A stretch of 10,940 nucleotides of DNA, taken from NCBI GenBank assembly GCA_934216155.1, contig CAKQBK010000079.1, positions 1 through 10,940 on the forward strand. The letters are read 5' to 3'. The notes under the pieces are model-generated. The model did no database searches. It was not told where the DNA came from and saw only the letters and a program-made list of their open reading frames with translations. The DNA comes from an uncultured Dialister sp. (lineage in GTDB: Bacteria; Bacillota; Negativicutes; Veillonellales; Dialisteraceae). Below, piece after piece: positions 1-6,433 of this stretch (positions are counted from its first letter, which is position 1; every line of letters begins with the position of its first letter). Made by a program: the position numbers and the translations under genes.

Positions 1-29
1 CAGGGTTCTCAGGGTTCTCAGGGTTCTGG
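1..29. repeat. Nonamer tandem array (CAGGGTTCT)
   Basis: Three tandem copies of the 9-base word CAGGGTTCT, running in from the window edge so the true length is unknown. The third copy merges into the left arm of the hairpin at 22-68. Related 9-base words recur at 4206-4323, 10665-10709 and 10866-10940, so this belongs to a period-9 repeat class of this genome. Confidence 0.85.
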
Positions 30-75
30 CTCCATTGAAAATCTATCGATTTTCTCGGAGCCAGAACCTTTTGAT
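22..75 (+). terminator. Long hairpin, possible terminator of an upstream gene
   Basis: GGTTCTGGCTCC (22-33) pairs perfectly with GGAGCCAGAACC (57-68). Inside it GAAAATC (37-43) pairs with GATTTTC (48-54) around a TATC loop. A short T4 run follows the stem (69-72). It may be an intrinsic terminator for a gene left of the window, or simply another repeat hairpin of this genome; the T-run is short and no gene end is visible. Confidence 0.45.
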
Positions 76-171
76 ACGCTCACCATCTCCATGTTCCTCT
101 AGCCCCGCCATTGCTACAGAACCTTTGTATACACGCCTCATCTCTATGTTCTTCTAACCACACCACCGCTA
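62..171. repeat. Two-copy direct repeat, period 55
   Basis: Positions 62-116 and 117-171 align end to end without gaps with 42 of 55 identical bases by hand count. Both begin CAGAACCTTT and both carry ATGTTC(C/T)TCTA and GCTA at the end. No ORF or ribosome site lies in it. It is an old tandem duplication that ends just upstream of the transglycosylase promoter area. Confidence 0.75.
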
Positions 172-204
172 CAGTCCCCCTAATCCCTAAAAGTATGATA
201 CAAT
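170..204 (+). promoter_or_regulatory. Weak candidate promoter for the transglycosylase gene
   Basis: Overlapping -10-like words TATGAT (194-199) and TACAAT (199-204) lie about 46 bases before the start codon. The best upstream hexamer at suitable spacing, TACAGT (170-175), is a poor -35. Only the -10 words support this call. Confidence 0.3.
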
Positions 205-249
205 GAGACATACAGATTTCATTCTATAATTATTATCATCGAGGACCAC

Positions 250-1176
250 ATGAAAAAAGTTTTATTCATTCTACTCATTTTAGCCGCTGCCGTATATTGG
301 GGCTTTTCAGAAGGGGATGACCTAACGAAGAATGTATCTCATCCGCCGGTAAAAGCCCACACGGTGCAAAATAAAAATACCACCTCTACGGAAGCTAAGG
401 AGGATACCAGTATCTTGTCTGATGTAACGCAGACTGTAAGTACCTTTATTTCAGGACTTTCCTCTTCTGACACAAAAGAAGGCACCGTGGAAGTCAAACC
501 GCCAAAAGATACGACTGCCAAAAGTCCGCTGGTGCAGAAAGAGCAGATTCTGACTTTCAAAGAAAAAGCAGATAATGTATTTCATTTCAAAGAAGCCCTG
601 GAAAGCCGGGTTCACAGAGAAAACTTTGTCCCCATTGACCAGATTCCAGACCTTTTGAAAAAAGGCCTCGTTGCTACGGAAGATCGTAGGTTCTATGAAC
701 ACGGAGCCATTGACCTCATCGGCGTAGGACGGGCAGCATTCACCAATTACATGGCAGGCCAAACCATCGAAGGGGGCAGTACCATTGCCCAGCAGACAGT
801 AAAGAATATTTTCCTCTCCAATGAACGGACCATGACCAGAAAAGCAGAAGAACTGGCCCTAGCGGTGCAATTGGAACGAAATTACAGCAAAGACCAGATT
901 CTCGAACTATATCTGAATACCATTTACTTCGGCCACGGTGCTTATGGACTCAAAGAAGCGAGCCACACCTATTTCGGCAAAGAACCAAAAGATTTGGACC
1001 TCTCCCAATGTGCTATGCTGGCAGGTCTCCCACAGGCCCCCTCCGCCTATGACCCCATCGACCACCCGAAAGAAGGGGCCAAACGCATGACCACCGTTCT
1101 CGCCCTCATGGCAGAACAAGGCGTCATCACCCCTGCAGAAGCTGCCAAAGCTGCGGCAGAATTGTGGCTGAAATAA
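250..1176 (+). CDS. Membrane-anchored monofunctional peptidoglycan transglycosylase (GT51)
   Basis: Polymerises lipid II into glycan strands on the outer face of the cytoplasmic membrane. Residues 1-20 are a signal-anchor helix (basic MKK, then about 15 hydrophobic residues). Residues about 21-105 are a Ser/Thr/Lys-rich, low-complexity linker, unusual for this family. Residues about 110-300 form a complete GT51 domain with all five family motifs in order: EDRRFYEHG (catalytic Glu144), GGSTIAQQTVKN (175-186), RKAEE (197-201, second acidic residue probably Glu201), KDQILELYLNTIYFG (214-228) and LAGLPQAPSAYDP (257-269). The protein stops straight after the GT51 domain, so there is no transpeptidase domain as in PBP1a; it is longer than MtgA (about 240 residues) because of the linker. 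GAGG (241-244) gives a usual ribosome site for ATG 250. It may be an MtgA-type enzyme or a lineage-specific shortened class A PBP; no downstream transpeptidase remnant is visible. Confidence 0.93.
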   Translation: MKKVLFILLILAAAVYWGFSEGDDLTKNVSHPPVKAHTVQNKNTTSTEAKEDTSILSDVTQTVSTFISGLSSSDTKEGTVEVKPPKDTTAKSPLVQKEQILTFKEKADNVFHFKEALESRVHRENFVPIDQIPDLLKKGLVATEDRRFYEHGAIDLIGVGRAAFTNYMAGQTIEGGSTIAQQTVKNIFLSNERTMTRKAEELALAVQLERNYSKDQILELYLNTIYFGHGAYGLKEASHTYFGKEPKDLDLSQCAMLAGLPQAPSAYDPIDHPKEGAKRMTTVLALMAEQGVITPAEAAKAAAELWLK

Positions 1177-1179
1177 AAA

Positions 1180-1261
1180 CAGTGAGGAGTTAGGAATTAG
1201 GAATGAGGAGTGAAGGCCGGCGAGCCACCACTCCTAACTCCTCACTCCTAACTCCTCACTG
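1180..1261. repeat. Heptamer-armed palindrome between convergent genes
   Basis: The left arm (1180-1212) reads in 7-base words such as GTGAGGA, GTTAGGA, ATTAGGA and ATGAGGA. The right arm (1230-1261) is its near-exact reverse complement, and the two are separated by a short GC-rich loop. It begins 3 bases after the transglycosylase stop and covers the last codons and stop of the LysR gene. It may act as a hairpin terminator for both genes, but neither strand has a convincing T-run. The ending CCACCACTCC is shared with the elements at 6744-6922 and 8133-8212. Confidence 0.85.
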
Positions 1262-2162
1262 CCTTTATAAAGTTTTCAATCATACTCCATCGGTGAGATC
1301 GTTCTTGGTAACCGAAGGATATGTCATAGGTTCCCTCTTGCAATGGCACCATGCAGAGGGAATCTTTTTCTTTGAGTGTGAGCATGGCTTCTGCCAAGTT
1401 TTTGGGACAGAAATAGGCACCCATGCCCAAGACGCATAAGCGGAGCATGGTGTTCATATTTTCTGACTGTACCAAGATATGAGGTTCAAAGTCTGCGTGA
1501 AGAAATAATTTCCGTGCCAAAGCACCGGCAATGTCATCTTCACTATTCACAAGAAAAGGACAGTCCGATAAGAAACTGGGCAATTCTCGCCAGGCCTCTT
1601 GTGTGAGTGTTCTTTCTTCCGGTCTTGTCTTCCAATGCTTTGCCAGCAGTTCTTTCGACAAGAGAAGAACAATAGATTCTGTTTCATACACCTGCAGCGC
1701 AATGCCCGGCATGGGTCCCGAAGCATAGGCAAGTGCCAAATCGATTTCATCTCGCTTCAACGCACTCCAGATGGCTTCATTGGACATTTCAGATAATACC
1801 AGACGCACATGGGGGTATTTCTCATGAAACATCTCTATCATAGGTGGTAACAAGACTTGTCCCCGGGCCGGTGCGACGCCAATGCGTAAAATCCCACTTT
1901 CACTGCCTGATACATCGGACAATTCCCGCCGGAGCGCCAATTCGTTTCTTTGAAATATCCGGGCATAACGATAAAACACCTCGCCCCCATCGGTCAATTC
2001 CAACGGTACATGGCGAATGAAGAGCTGCATCGCCACTTCCTTTTCCAAACCCGCCATATGAGCCGATAAAGTTTGTTGGGTAATATGAAGTTTCTCCGCC
2101 GCTCGGGTGAAACTCTTCTCCTCCGCCAAAGTGATGAAATATTTCATAGATAGGAAGTTCAT
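1248..2162 (-). CDS. LysR-type transcriptional regulator
   Basis: 304 residues, normal LTTR length. Residues 1-60 are the winged helix-turn-helix: FITLAEEKSFTRAAEKLHIT followed by QQTLSAHMAGLEKEV is the classic LTTR recognition region. Residues about 90-300 form the periplasmic-binding-like effector domain (GILRIGVAPARG near 90-100, DLALAYASG near 140). The start ATG (2160-2162) is preceded by AAGGAG on the minus strand (2172-2177) at 9 bases. The gene is divergent from the DASS carrier at 2749, the usual position of an LTTR next to its target, so a carboxylate or other anion is a plausible ligand; this is inference. The final residues VRS and the TAG stop are encoded by the heptamer palindrome at 1180-1261, so the native C-terminus was probably changed by repeat insertion. 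Confidence 0.93.
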   Translation of the reverse strand: MNFLSMKYFITLAEEKSFTRAAEKLHITQQTLSAHMAGLEKEVAMQLFIRHVPLELTDGGEVFYRYARIFQRNELALRRELSDVSGSESGILRIGVAPARGQVLLPPMIEMFHEKYPHVRLVLSEMSNEAIWSALKRDEIDLALAYASGPMPGIALQVYETESIVLLLSKELLAKHWKTRPEERTLTQEAWRELPSFLSDCPFLVNSEDDIAGALARKLFLHADFEPHILVQSENMNTMLRLCVLGMGAYFCPKNLAEAMLTLKEKDSLCMVPLQEGTYDISFGYQERSHRWSMIENFIKAVRS

Positions 2163-2180
2163 GATCTCACACTCCTTGTT

Positions 2181-2484
2181 GGTAACTGGTGACTCGTGAC
2201 TGATGACTAGGAAGTAAAAAGGTTATAATTCTGCCTTGGCTTATTTTTTAACATACTAAATTTTTCCGCTTGCGACAAGGTTATAAAGGTTATACAGGTT
2301 ATGCAGTAAACGAAAATCTCATAACCCTTCATAACCTTTCAAGAAGCGACAAACGCTCTATGTTGAAAAAAGTAGAAGAAAAATAAATAACCTATTCGCA
2401 ATCGATTTTTTGCCATGGACGCAAAAGAAATCTGCAAAATCATAACCCTTTATCTCCCCAGTCACCAGTCACTAGTCACTAGTC
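2181..2484. repeat. Nested composite palindrome in the lysR/DASS gap
   Basis: The outer arms are heptamer arrays: ACTGGTG, ACTCGTG, ACTGATG on the left (2181-2210) and the inverted set CACCAGT, CACTAGT on the right (2458-2484). Between them lies a period-9 hairpin (2277-2338) and AT-rich sequence. The left arm begins 3 bases upstream of the lysR Shine-Dalgarno, so it would lie in the lysR leader. No convincing sigma-70 promoter stands out for either gene; a TATAAC word on the minus strand (about 2221-2226) is the best lysR -10 candidate. Confidence 0.75.
2277..2338. repeat. Nonamer hairpin (AGGTTATAA type)
   Basis: The left arm has three exact-period 9-base units, AAGGTTATA, AAGGTTATA and CAGGTTATG (2277-2303). 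The right arm has CATAACCCTT and CATAACCTT (2320-2338). The words resemble the arms of the palindromes at 4418-4476 and 7888-7946, so this is probably a diverged member of the same family. Confidence 0.75.
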
Positions 2485-2579
2485 GCGATATTACAAGTAT
2501 TCCCCTGTATAAGAGACAAGAAATAACAGTTTTCTTTTACTACTATACCACGATATACTAGACACAGAAATAGAGAAAC

Positions 2580-2729
2580 AATGAGAAATGAGTAATTAGC
2601 AATGAGTAATTATGGAAGGGCGCATCAAATTATATAGCGCCCTAAATTTAAAACTTAAAAACTTCGCGGCGCTATATAAGTTGTGCGCCGCACCTAAATT
2701 ACTCATTACTCGTTTCTCATTGCTCATTT
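2580..2729. repeat. Composite palindromic element in the DASS gene leader
   Basis: The outer arms are heptamers (AATGAGA, AATGAGT, AATTAGC) at 2580-2612 and their inverted counterpart at 2696-2729. Inside are two GC-rich stems with AT-rich loops: GGGCGC (2618-2623)/GCGCCC (2637-2642) and GCGGCGC (2666-2672)/GCGCCGC (2685-2691). The right arm ends 5 bases before the ribosome site of the carrier gene. The layout matches 6744-6922, and the first inner stem in reverse orientation is nearly the same as 8146-8172. Confidence 0.85.
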
Positions 2730-2748
2730 TTCAAAAGGAGTGATCTCC

Positions 2749-4155
2749 ATGAAACACACCCTCTCTATTGCATCCGGTCCCCTTTGTTTCGCCCTCACAG
2801 CCTGGGCGCTCCAGGGTACGTTTTCTCTTCCTGCTGCCTATGCCATAGGCACAGCGGTATGGATGGCTTTGTGGTGGATTTTGCGGCCTGTCTCGATTTA
2901 TGTCACCGCCTTTGTGCCTATTGTGGTGGATGCGTTTCTGGACCTCATCCCGGAAAGTCACGTCATTAGCCAATATTTCTCAGAAATCGCAGTGCTGCTC
3001 TTAGGGTCTGATCTGATATGCCTCACCTGGACCACCACGGGACTGGATAAACGAATTTCGGTAAAAACCCTGTGTTACATCGGGACATCCATGAAAAACC
3101 AAATTTTTGTGTGGTTCCTGGCTTCCACGGTCCTATCGATTTTTCTCCCCAATGTGGTGGTGGCTGCTATCTTCTGCCCCATTGCGGTGGCTATGTTCCA
3201 CTTCGTTGGTGAATCCGATATTTCAAAAAGCAAACTGGCCCTGCCCATTCTCCTTGCCATTGGCTGGGGCAGTGGCATCGGCGGATTCGGTTCTCCTATC
3301 GGCTCCTCTGCCAATTTGGTGGCCGTATCCTATTTGGAAAAATTGATAGGTCATGAATTCATGTACTACGATTGGGTCATCCGCTTCGTTCCGCTGCTGG
3401 CCATCGTATTTGTAATCAATTTACTGTTCCTGTGGCTCATGCCGGTTCCTGCCAAAGAACTGCAGGGCACACGAGATTATTTCAAAGACATGTATAAAGA
3501 ATTTGGCCCCATGCGCCAAGGAGAACGAATCGGACTTCTCCTATTTGGTGCTGCCACTGTACTGGCTTTCATTCGTCCTGTATTTGCTCCGTACCTGCCA
3601 GGGCTCAAACCGGCTTACATTTTCCTCACCTTAGGGATGCTCATGTTTTTCCTGAAAGATGAAAAAGGGGCGCCCATGCTGACATGGAAATATGCGGAAT
3701 CCCATATCATGTGGGGCATGATTTGCCTCTTCGCTTCTGGTTTGGCATTGGGGCGGTTGGTGATCGAAACAGGAGCCATTGAACGATTGGCCACTCTCAT
3801 CGCCTCTATGAACCTCACCGGCGGCCTTCCGGTGATGGCCATTTCCTGCCTCTTTGCCACGTTCCTGTCAGAACTGTCCAGCAACACTGCCGCTGCATCC
3901 ATTTCCATTCCAGTGGTGACCGGCCTCACCCAGGCACTGGGCATTTCTCCTATCCCGTACATCCTGGGCACCATCGTAGCTGCCAACTGCGCCTATGTGC
4001 TCCCTATCTCCACCAGAGCCATCCCCATCGGCTATGGCCTATCGGCATCTTCTCAAATGAAATACGGCATCATTCTCACGCTCCTTACCTTATGCGTGAC
4101 CATTACGGTGTGCACATTGTTTATGATGTATAGTCCGTTGTTTAGTACGTTGTAG
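2749..4155 (+). CDS. SLC13/DASS-family anion:Na+ symporter
   Basis: Secondary carrier of the cytoplasmic membrane, 468 residues with about 11-12 hydrophobic segments. Family signatures: GSPIGSSAN (about 181-189), the counterpart of the GTPPN element after the first hairpin; SELSSNTAAA with the sodium-site SNT at about 378-380; and CAYVLPISTRA (about 414-424), equivalent to the FMLPVATPP segment of VcINDY-like proteins. The first SNT motif is replaced by PNV (about 134-136), so cation coordination may differ. An in-frame GTG at 2740 overlaps the ribosome site AAGGAG (2735-2740); ATG 2749, 8 bases after it, is the sensible start. The substrate cannot be read from sequence: dicarboxylate, citrate, tartrate and sulfate are all known in this family. 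It is divergent from the LysR gene, a likely regulator. Confidence 0.88.
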   Translation: MKHTLSIASGPLCFALTAWALQGTFSLPAAYAIGTAVWMALWWILRPVSIYVTAFVPIVVDAFLDLIPESHVISQYFSEIAVLLLGSDLICLTWTTTGLDKRISVKTLCYIGTSMKNQIFVWFLASTVLSIFLPNVVVAAIFCPIAVAMFHFVGESDISKSKLALPILLAIGWGSGIGGFGSPIGSSANLVAVSYLEKLIGHEFMYYDWVIRFVPLLAIVFVINLLFLWLMPVPAKELQGTRDYFKDMYKEFGPMRQGERIGLLLFGAATVLAFIRPVFAPYLPGLKPAYIFLTLGMLMFFLKDEKGAPMLTWKYAESHIMWGMICLFASGLALGRLVIETGAIERLATLIASMNLTGGLPVMAISCLFATFLSELSSNTAAASISIPVVTGLTQALGISPIPYILGTIVAANCAYVLPISTRAIPIGYGLSASSQMKYGIILTLLTLCVTITVCTLFMMYSPLFSTL

Positions 4156-4205
4156 TTATCAAAAGTTCTAGGGAAACACGATTCCGCTAGTGGTGACAGG
4201 CTCCA

Positions 4206-4323
4206 AAGTTTCTAAGGGTTCTCAGGTTGCTCAGGTTCTCCGAATGTGCCTATAGACACTAGCGTCATTAGCTCCTTCGAGAAACGTGAGAAACCTCAGT
4301 ATCCTGAGAAACCTGAGTAACCT
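4206..4323. repeat. Nonamer-armed inverted repeat downstream of the DASS gene
   Basis: The left arm has four 9-base units (AAGTTTCTA, AGGGTTCTC, AGGTTGCTC, AGGTTCTCC; 4206-4241). The right arm has five units in exact 9-base register (GAGAAACGT, GAGAAACCT, CAGTATCCT, GAGAAACCT, GAGTAACCT; 4279-4323). The arms are complementary with few mismatches, so RNA from the carrier gene would form a long hairpin. It has no T-run and starts about 50 bases after the stop codon. Confidence 0.85.
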
Positions 4324-4417
4324 TTGCATTAACAGAAATCATTGCATATTTCACTTAAGCGCGCCAAGGTTATTATTTCAACAAGTATGGCTATCTCAAA
4401 TAAAAATTACCATACGA

Positions 4418-4476
4418 AAAGGGTTATAAAAGGGTATGAGACTTACCGTAAGTCTCATACCCTTTTATAACCCTTT
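4418..4476. repeat. Near-perfect 59-bp palindrome, possible bidirectional terminator
   Basis: Two 29-base arms (4418-4446 and 4448-4476) are exact reverse complements around a single central C. The arms contain AGGGTTATAA and AGGGTATGAGAC. It sits between the convergent DASS and dcuB genes. AT-rich tails (TTTATTTT on +, CGTATGGTAATTTTTAT on -) make a bidirectional terminator possible. A close relative lies between the other convergent pair at 7888-7946. The remaining stretch 4477-4628 holds nothing further that I can recognise. Confidence 0.9.
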
Positions 4477-4628
4477 ATTTTAAGTGTATTTCTTTTTGTG
4501 AGATAGGCCCACAGCAGAACTATAACCTTGACGCAGGCCATTTCAGCAAAAATGACTCCAATGAAATCATTGAGAATAACCTTTTGTTGAAAGAGGAATT
4601 ATTCCAGTGTTTCTAATAACATACAGCA

Positions 4629-5969
4629 TTAGTACAATACATGGGCAATCACGAACCCAGCCACGCAAGCGGTCACAACGCCAGTGAGGCCTGGCAGCAT
4701 GAAGCTGTGGTTGAGAATGAATTTGCCAATGCGGGTGGTGCCACTGCGGTCAAATCCAATGCACGCCAGATCGGACGGATAGGTCGGCAGGAAGAAATAG
4801 CCGTAGCAAGCAGGAATGAAAGACAGTACCATCACAGGATCCATGCCCAGGTTCAGTGCCATAGGCATAACGATAGCAATCGCTGCGCCCTGGGAGTTAA
4901 CCAGTTTGGATGTGAAGAACAGAACCACGGCATAGGCCCATGGATAGGTAGTCACTACAGAACCAAGGAAGGTTTTCAATACAGCGATATGGCTGCCGAA
5001 ATAGGTATCTGCCATCCAAGCAACGCCATATACAGAAACCAGTGCCACAATGCCGGCACGGAATACCTGGCTATTTCCTACATCCTTTGCTTTGACTTTG
5101 CAGATGAAGAGCATCAAAGCAGACAGAGACAACATGATAATCTGAATGACTGTAGTCATAGAGAGAGCTTTCACTTTGCCTTTAGCATCAGCGAAATGTG
5201 GAAGCAAATCCGGGAAGTTCCCCAACACAGCAATCAAGATAATGCCCAGCAGGAAAATAATGGTGGCATGGTAGTAAGAAGACGGCAGTTCTTTGCCCTG
5301 GAGAGATTCATTTTCCCCATAGACATAATCTTTCTGTTCCGGATCTTTAATCATTTCCTGGAAACGTGGATCCTCTGCCAAATCCTTGCCACGCTTGTAG
5401 CTCACCAGAGCGGCACAAAGTACACCAATCAAAGTGGCCGGAATAGAAACGGCCAAAATCTGAAGCAGATTGAAGCTGTATCCAGCAGCTGCCATGAAAC
5501 CAACAATGGAAACAACTGCAACGGAAACTGGAGAAGCAGAAATACCCATCTGAGAAGCGATAGAAGCAACAGCCATCGGACGTTCCGGGCGGATATTCTG
5601 TTTGATAGAAATATCGTAAATAATCGGGAACATGGTATATACCACGTGGCCGGTACCGCAAAGCACGGTCAAGAACCAGGTGGTCACCGGTGCCAGAATG
5701 GTAATGTGCTTCGGATTGTTACGCAGGAACTTTTCTGCGTATTTCAGCATCACCGTCAAGCCGCCGGAAGTCTGCAAGAAACCTGCACAAGTAACAACAG
5801 CCAGAATGGTCAGCATAACGCCGATTGGCGGAGACCCCGGGTTATAATGAAAAATAAATGCATAAATGGTCAGCCCAATGCCGCTGATCACAGCCAGGCC
5901 AATCCCGCCGTGCTTAATTCCCAGGAACAAACATCCCAGGAGCACCGCAAATCCCAATAACATTTCCAT
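4629..5969 (-). CDS. dcuB: Anaerobic C4-dicarboxylate antiporter, DcuB type
   Basis: Inner-membrane exchanger of the DcuA/DcuB family that takes up fumarate, malate or aspartate in exchange for succinate during anaerobic fumarate respiration. It has 446 residues, the length of E. coli DcuB, with about 10-12 hydrophobic segments. Recalled E. coli DcuB sequence matches closely at GTGHVVYT..PIIYD (about 105-120), IRPERPMA..S.G.QMGI.ASPVSVAVVS, the cytoplasmic loop with RGKDL and YVYGE, ACYGYFFLPTYPSDLA and FDRSGTT.IGKF.LNHSF near the C-terminus. The GHVVYT and cytoplasmic-loop matches favour DcuB over DcuA. The start has AGGAGG 9 bases upstream on the minus strand. It stands alone: no dcuSR, fumarase or fumarate reductase is in the window. 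Expression is probably set at the inverted repeat at 5994-6030. Confidence 0.93.
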   Translation of the reverse strand: MEMLLGFAVLLGCLFLGIKHGGIGLAVISGIGLTIYAFIFHYNPGSPPIGVMLTILAVVTCAGFLQTSGGLTVMLKYAEKFLRNNPKHITILAPVTTWFLTVLCGTGHVVYTMFPIIYDISIKQNIRPERPMAVASIASQMGISASPVSVAVVSIVGFMAAAGYSFNLLQILAVSIPATLIGVLCAALVSYKRGKDLAEDPRFQEMIKDPEQKDYVYGENESLQGKELPSSYYHATIIFLLGIILIAVLGNFPDLLPHFADAKGKVKALSMTTVIQIIMLSLSALMLFICKVKAKDVGNSQVFRAGIVALVSVYGVAWMADTYFGSHIAVLKTFLGSVVTTYPWAYAVVLFFTSKLVNSQGAAIAIVMPMALNLGMDPVMVLSFIPACYGYFFLPTYPSDLACIGFDRSGTTRIGKFILNHSFMLPGLTGVVTACVAGFVIAHVLY

Positions 5970-5993
5970 GACTTACATCCTCCTAAAAATAAT

Positions 5994-6051
5994 GTATACT
6001 TGTTCTCACATTTAACATGTTCAAGTATACCCGTGATTGCCAATTATATCA
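5994..6051 (-). promoter_or_regulatory. dcuB promoter with extended -10 and inverted-repeat operator
   Basis: On the minus strand TGATATAAT (complement at 6043-6051) is an extended -10 box (TGnTATAAT); no good -35 is visible, as is common for this class. About 6 bases past the expected start site comes GTATACTTG (complement at 6022-6030) with its exact inverted copy at 5994-6002 and a 19-base spacer. This could be a repressor operator just downstream of the start site or a 5' leader hairpin. It does not match the FNR consensus. Confidence 0.55.
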
Positions 6052-6124
6052 AATATTGGTTATGCATGGTAAATGGGCTATCCTATGCATTTATATCATG
6101 AATGAATGAGAGAATTGATGTAAT

Positions 6125-6148
6125 CGTGACTGGTGACTCGTGACAAGG
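6125..6148. repeat. Short heptamer array (GTGACTG type)
   Basis: CGTGACTGGTGACTCGTGAC is the same word family as the arrays at 2181-2210 and 9514-9569, here as a lone array without an obvious inverted partner. It lies upstream of dcuB. Confidence 0.65.
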
Positions 6149-6206
6149 GACTGGGGAAAGGTTTGTGCTCCGGGTTCATTGTTCTTATATAGCAAGAATT
6201 GCAAGT

Positions 6207-6262
6207 GTCATTGGTTTAAGGTTTAGGGGTTACATGTCTGATTTAAACCTTAAACCAATGAC
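6207..6262. repeat. Perfect 19-bp inverted repeat
   Basis: GTCATTGGTTTAAGGTTTA (6207-6225) is the exact reverse complement of 6244-6262, with an 18-base loop. The arm contains the 7-base words GGTTTAA and GGTTTAG, so it fits the period-7 class. It lies between dcuB and the RNA gene. The rest of 6263-6433 is AT-rich and contains no ORF with a ribosome site. Confidence 0.85.
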
Positions 6263-6433
6263 TGTTACATGACCAGCCATTTGAGGATGACGGACACGGA
6301 AAGTAAACCCCTAACCCCAGTTGCCATTATTATAACAAGCTTATTTTATTAATTAGAATTATTATTGCATAATAAATAAATTTTAATCTTCCGTTCCCTA
6401 GCATCGCAAAACAAGATATGCTATATTATTGAT

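Noticed and set aside
1203..1439. 78-residue plus-strand frame after the transglycosylase gene
   Set aside because: It starts inside the palindrome and continues antisense to the LysR gene; no ribosome site.
2740..2748. GTG 2740 as start of the DASS carrier
   Set aside because: It overlaps the AAGGAG ribosome site itself. ATG 2749 has ideal spacing.
4641..5960. 439-residue open frame on the plus strand opposite dcuB
   Set aside because: It is antisense to a well-supported DcuB gene. The translation is rich in His, Gln and Asn with no hydrophobic or domain pattern, and it has no ribosome site.
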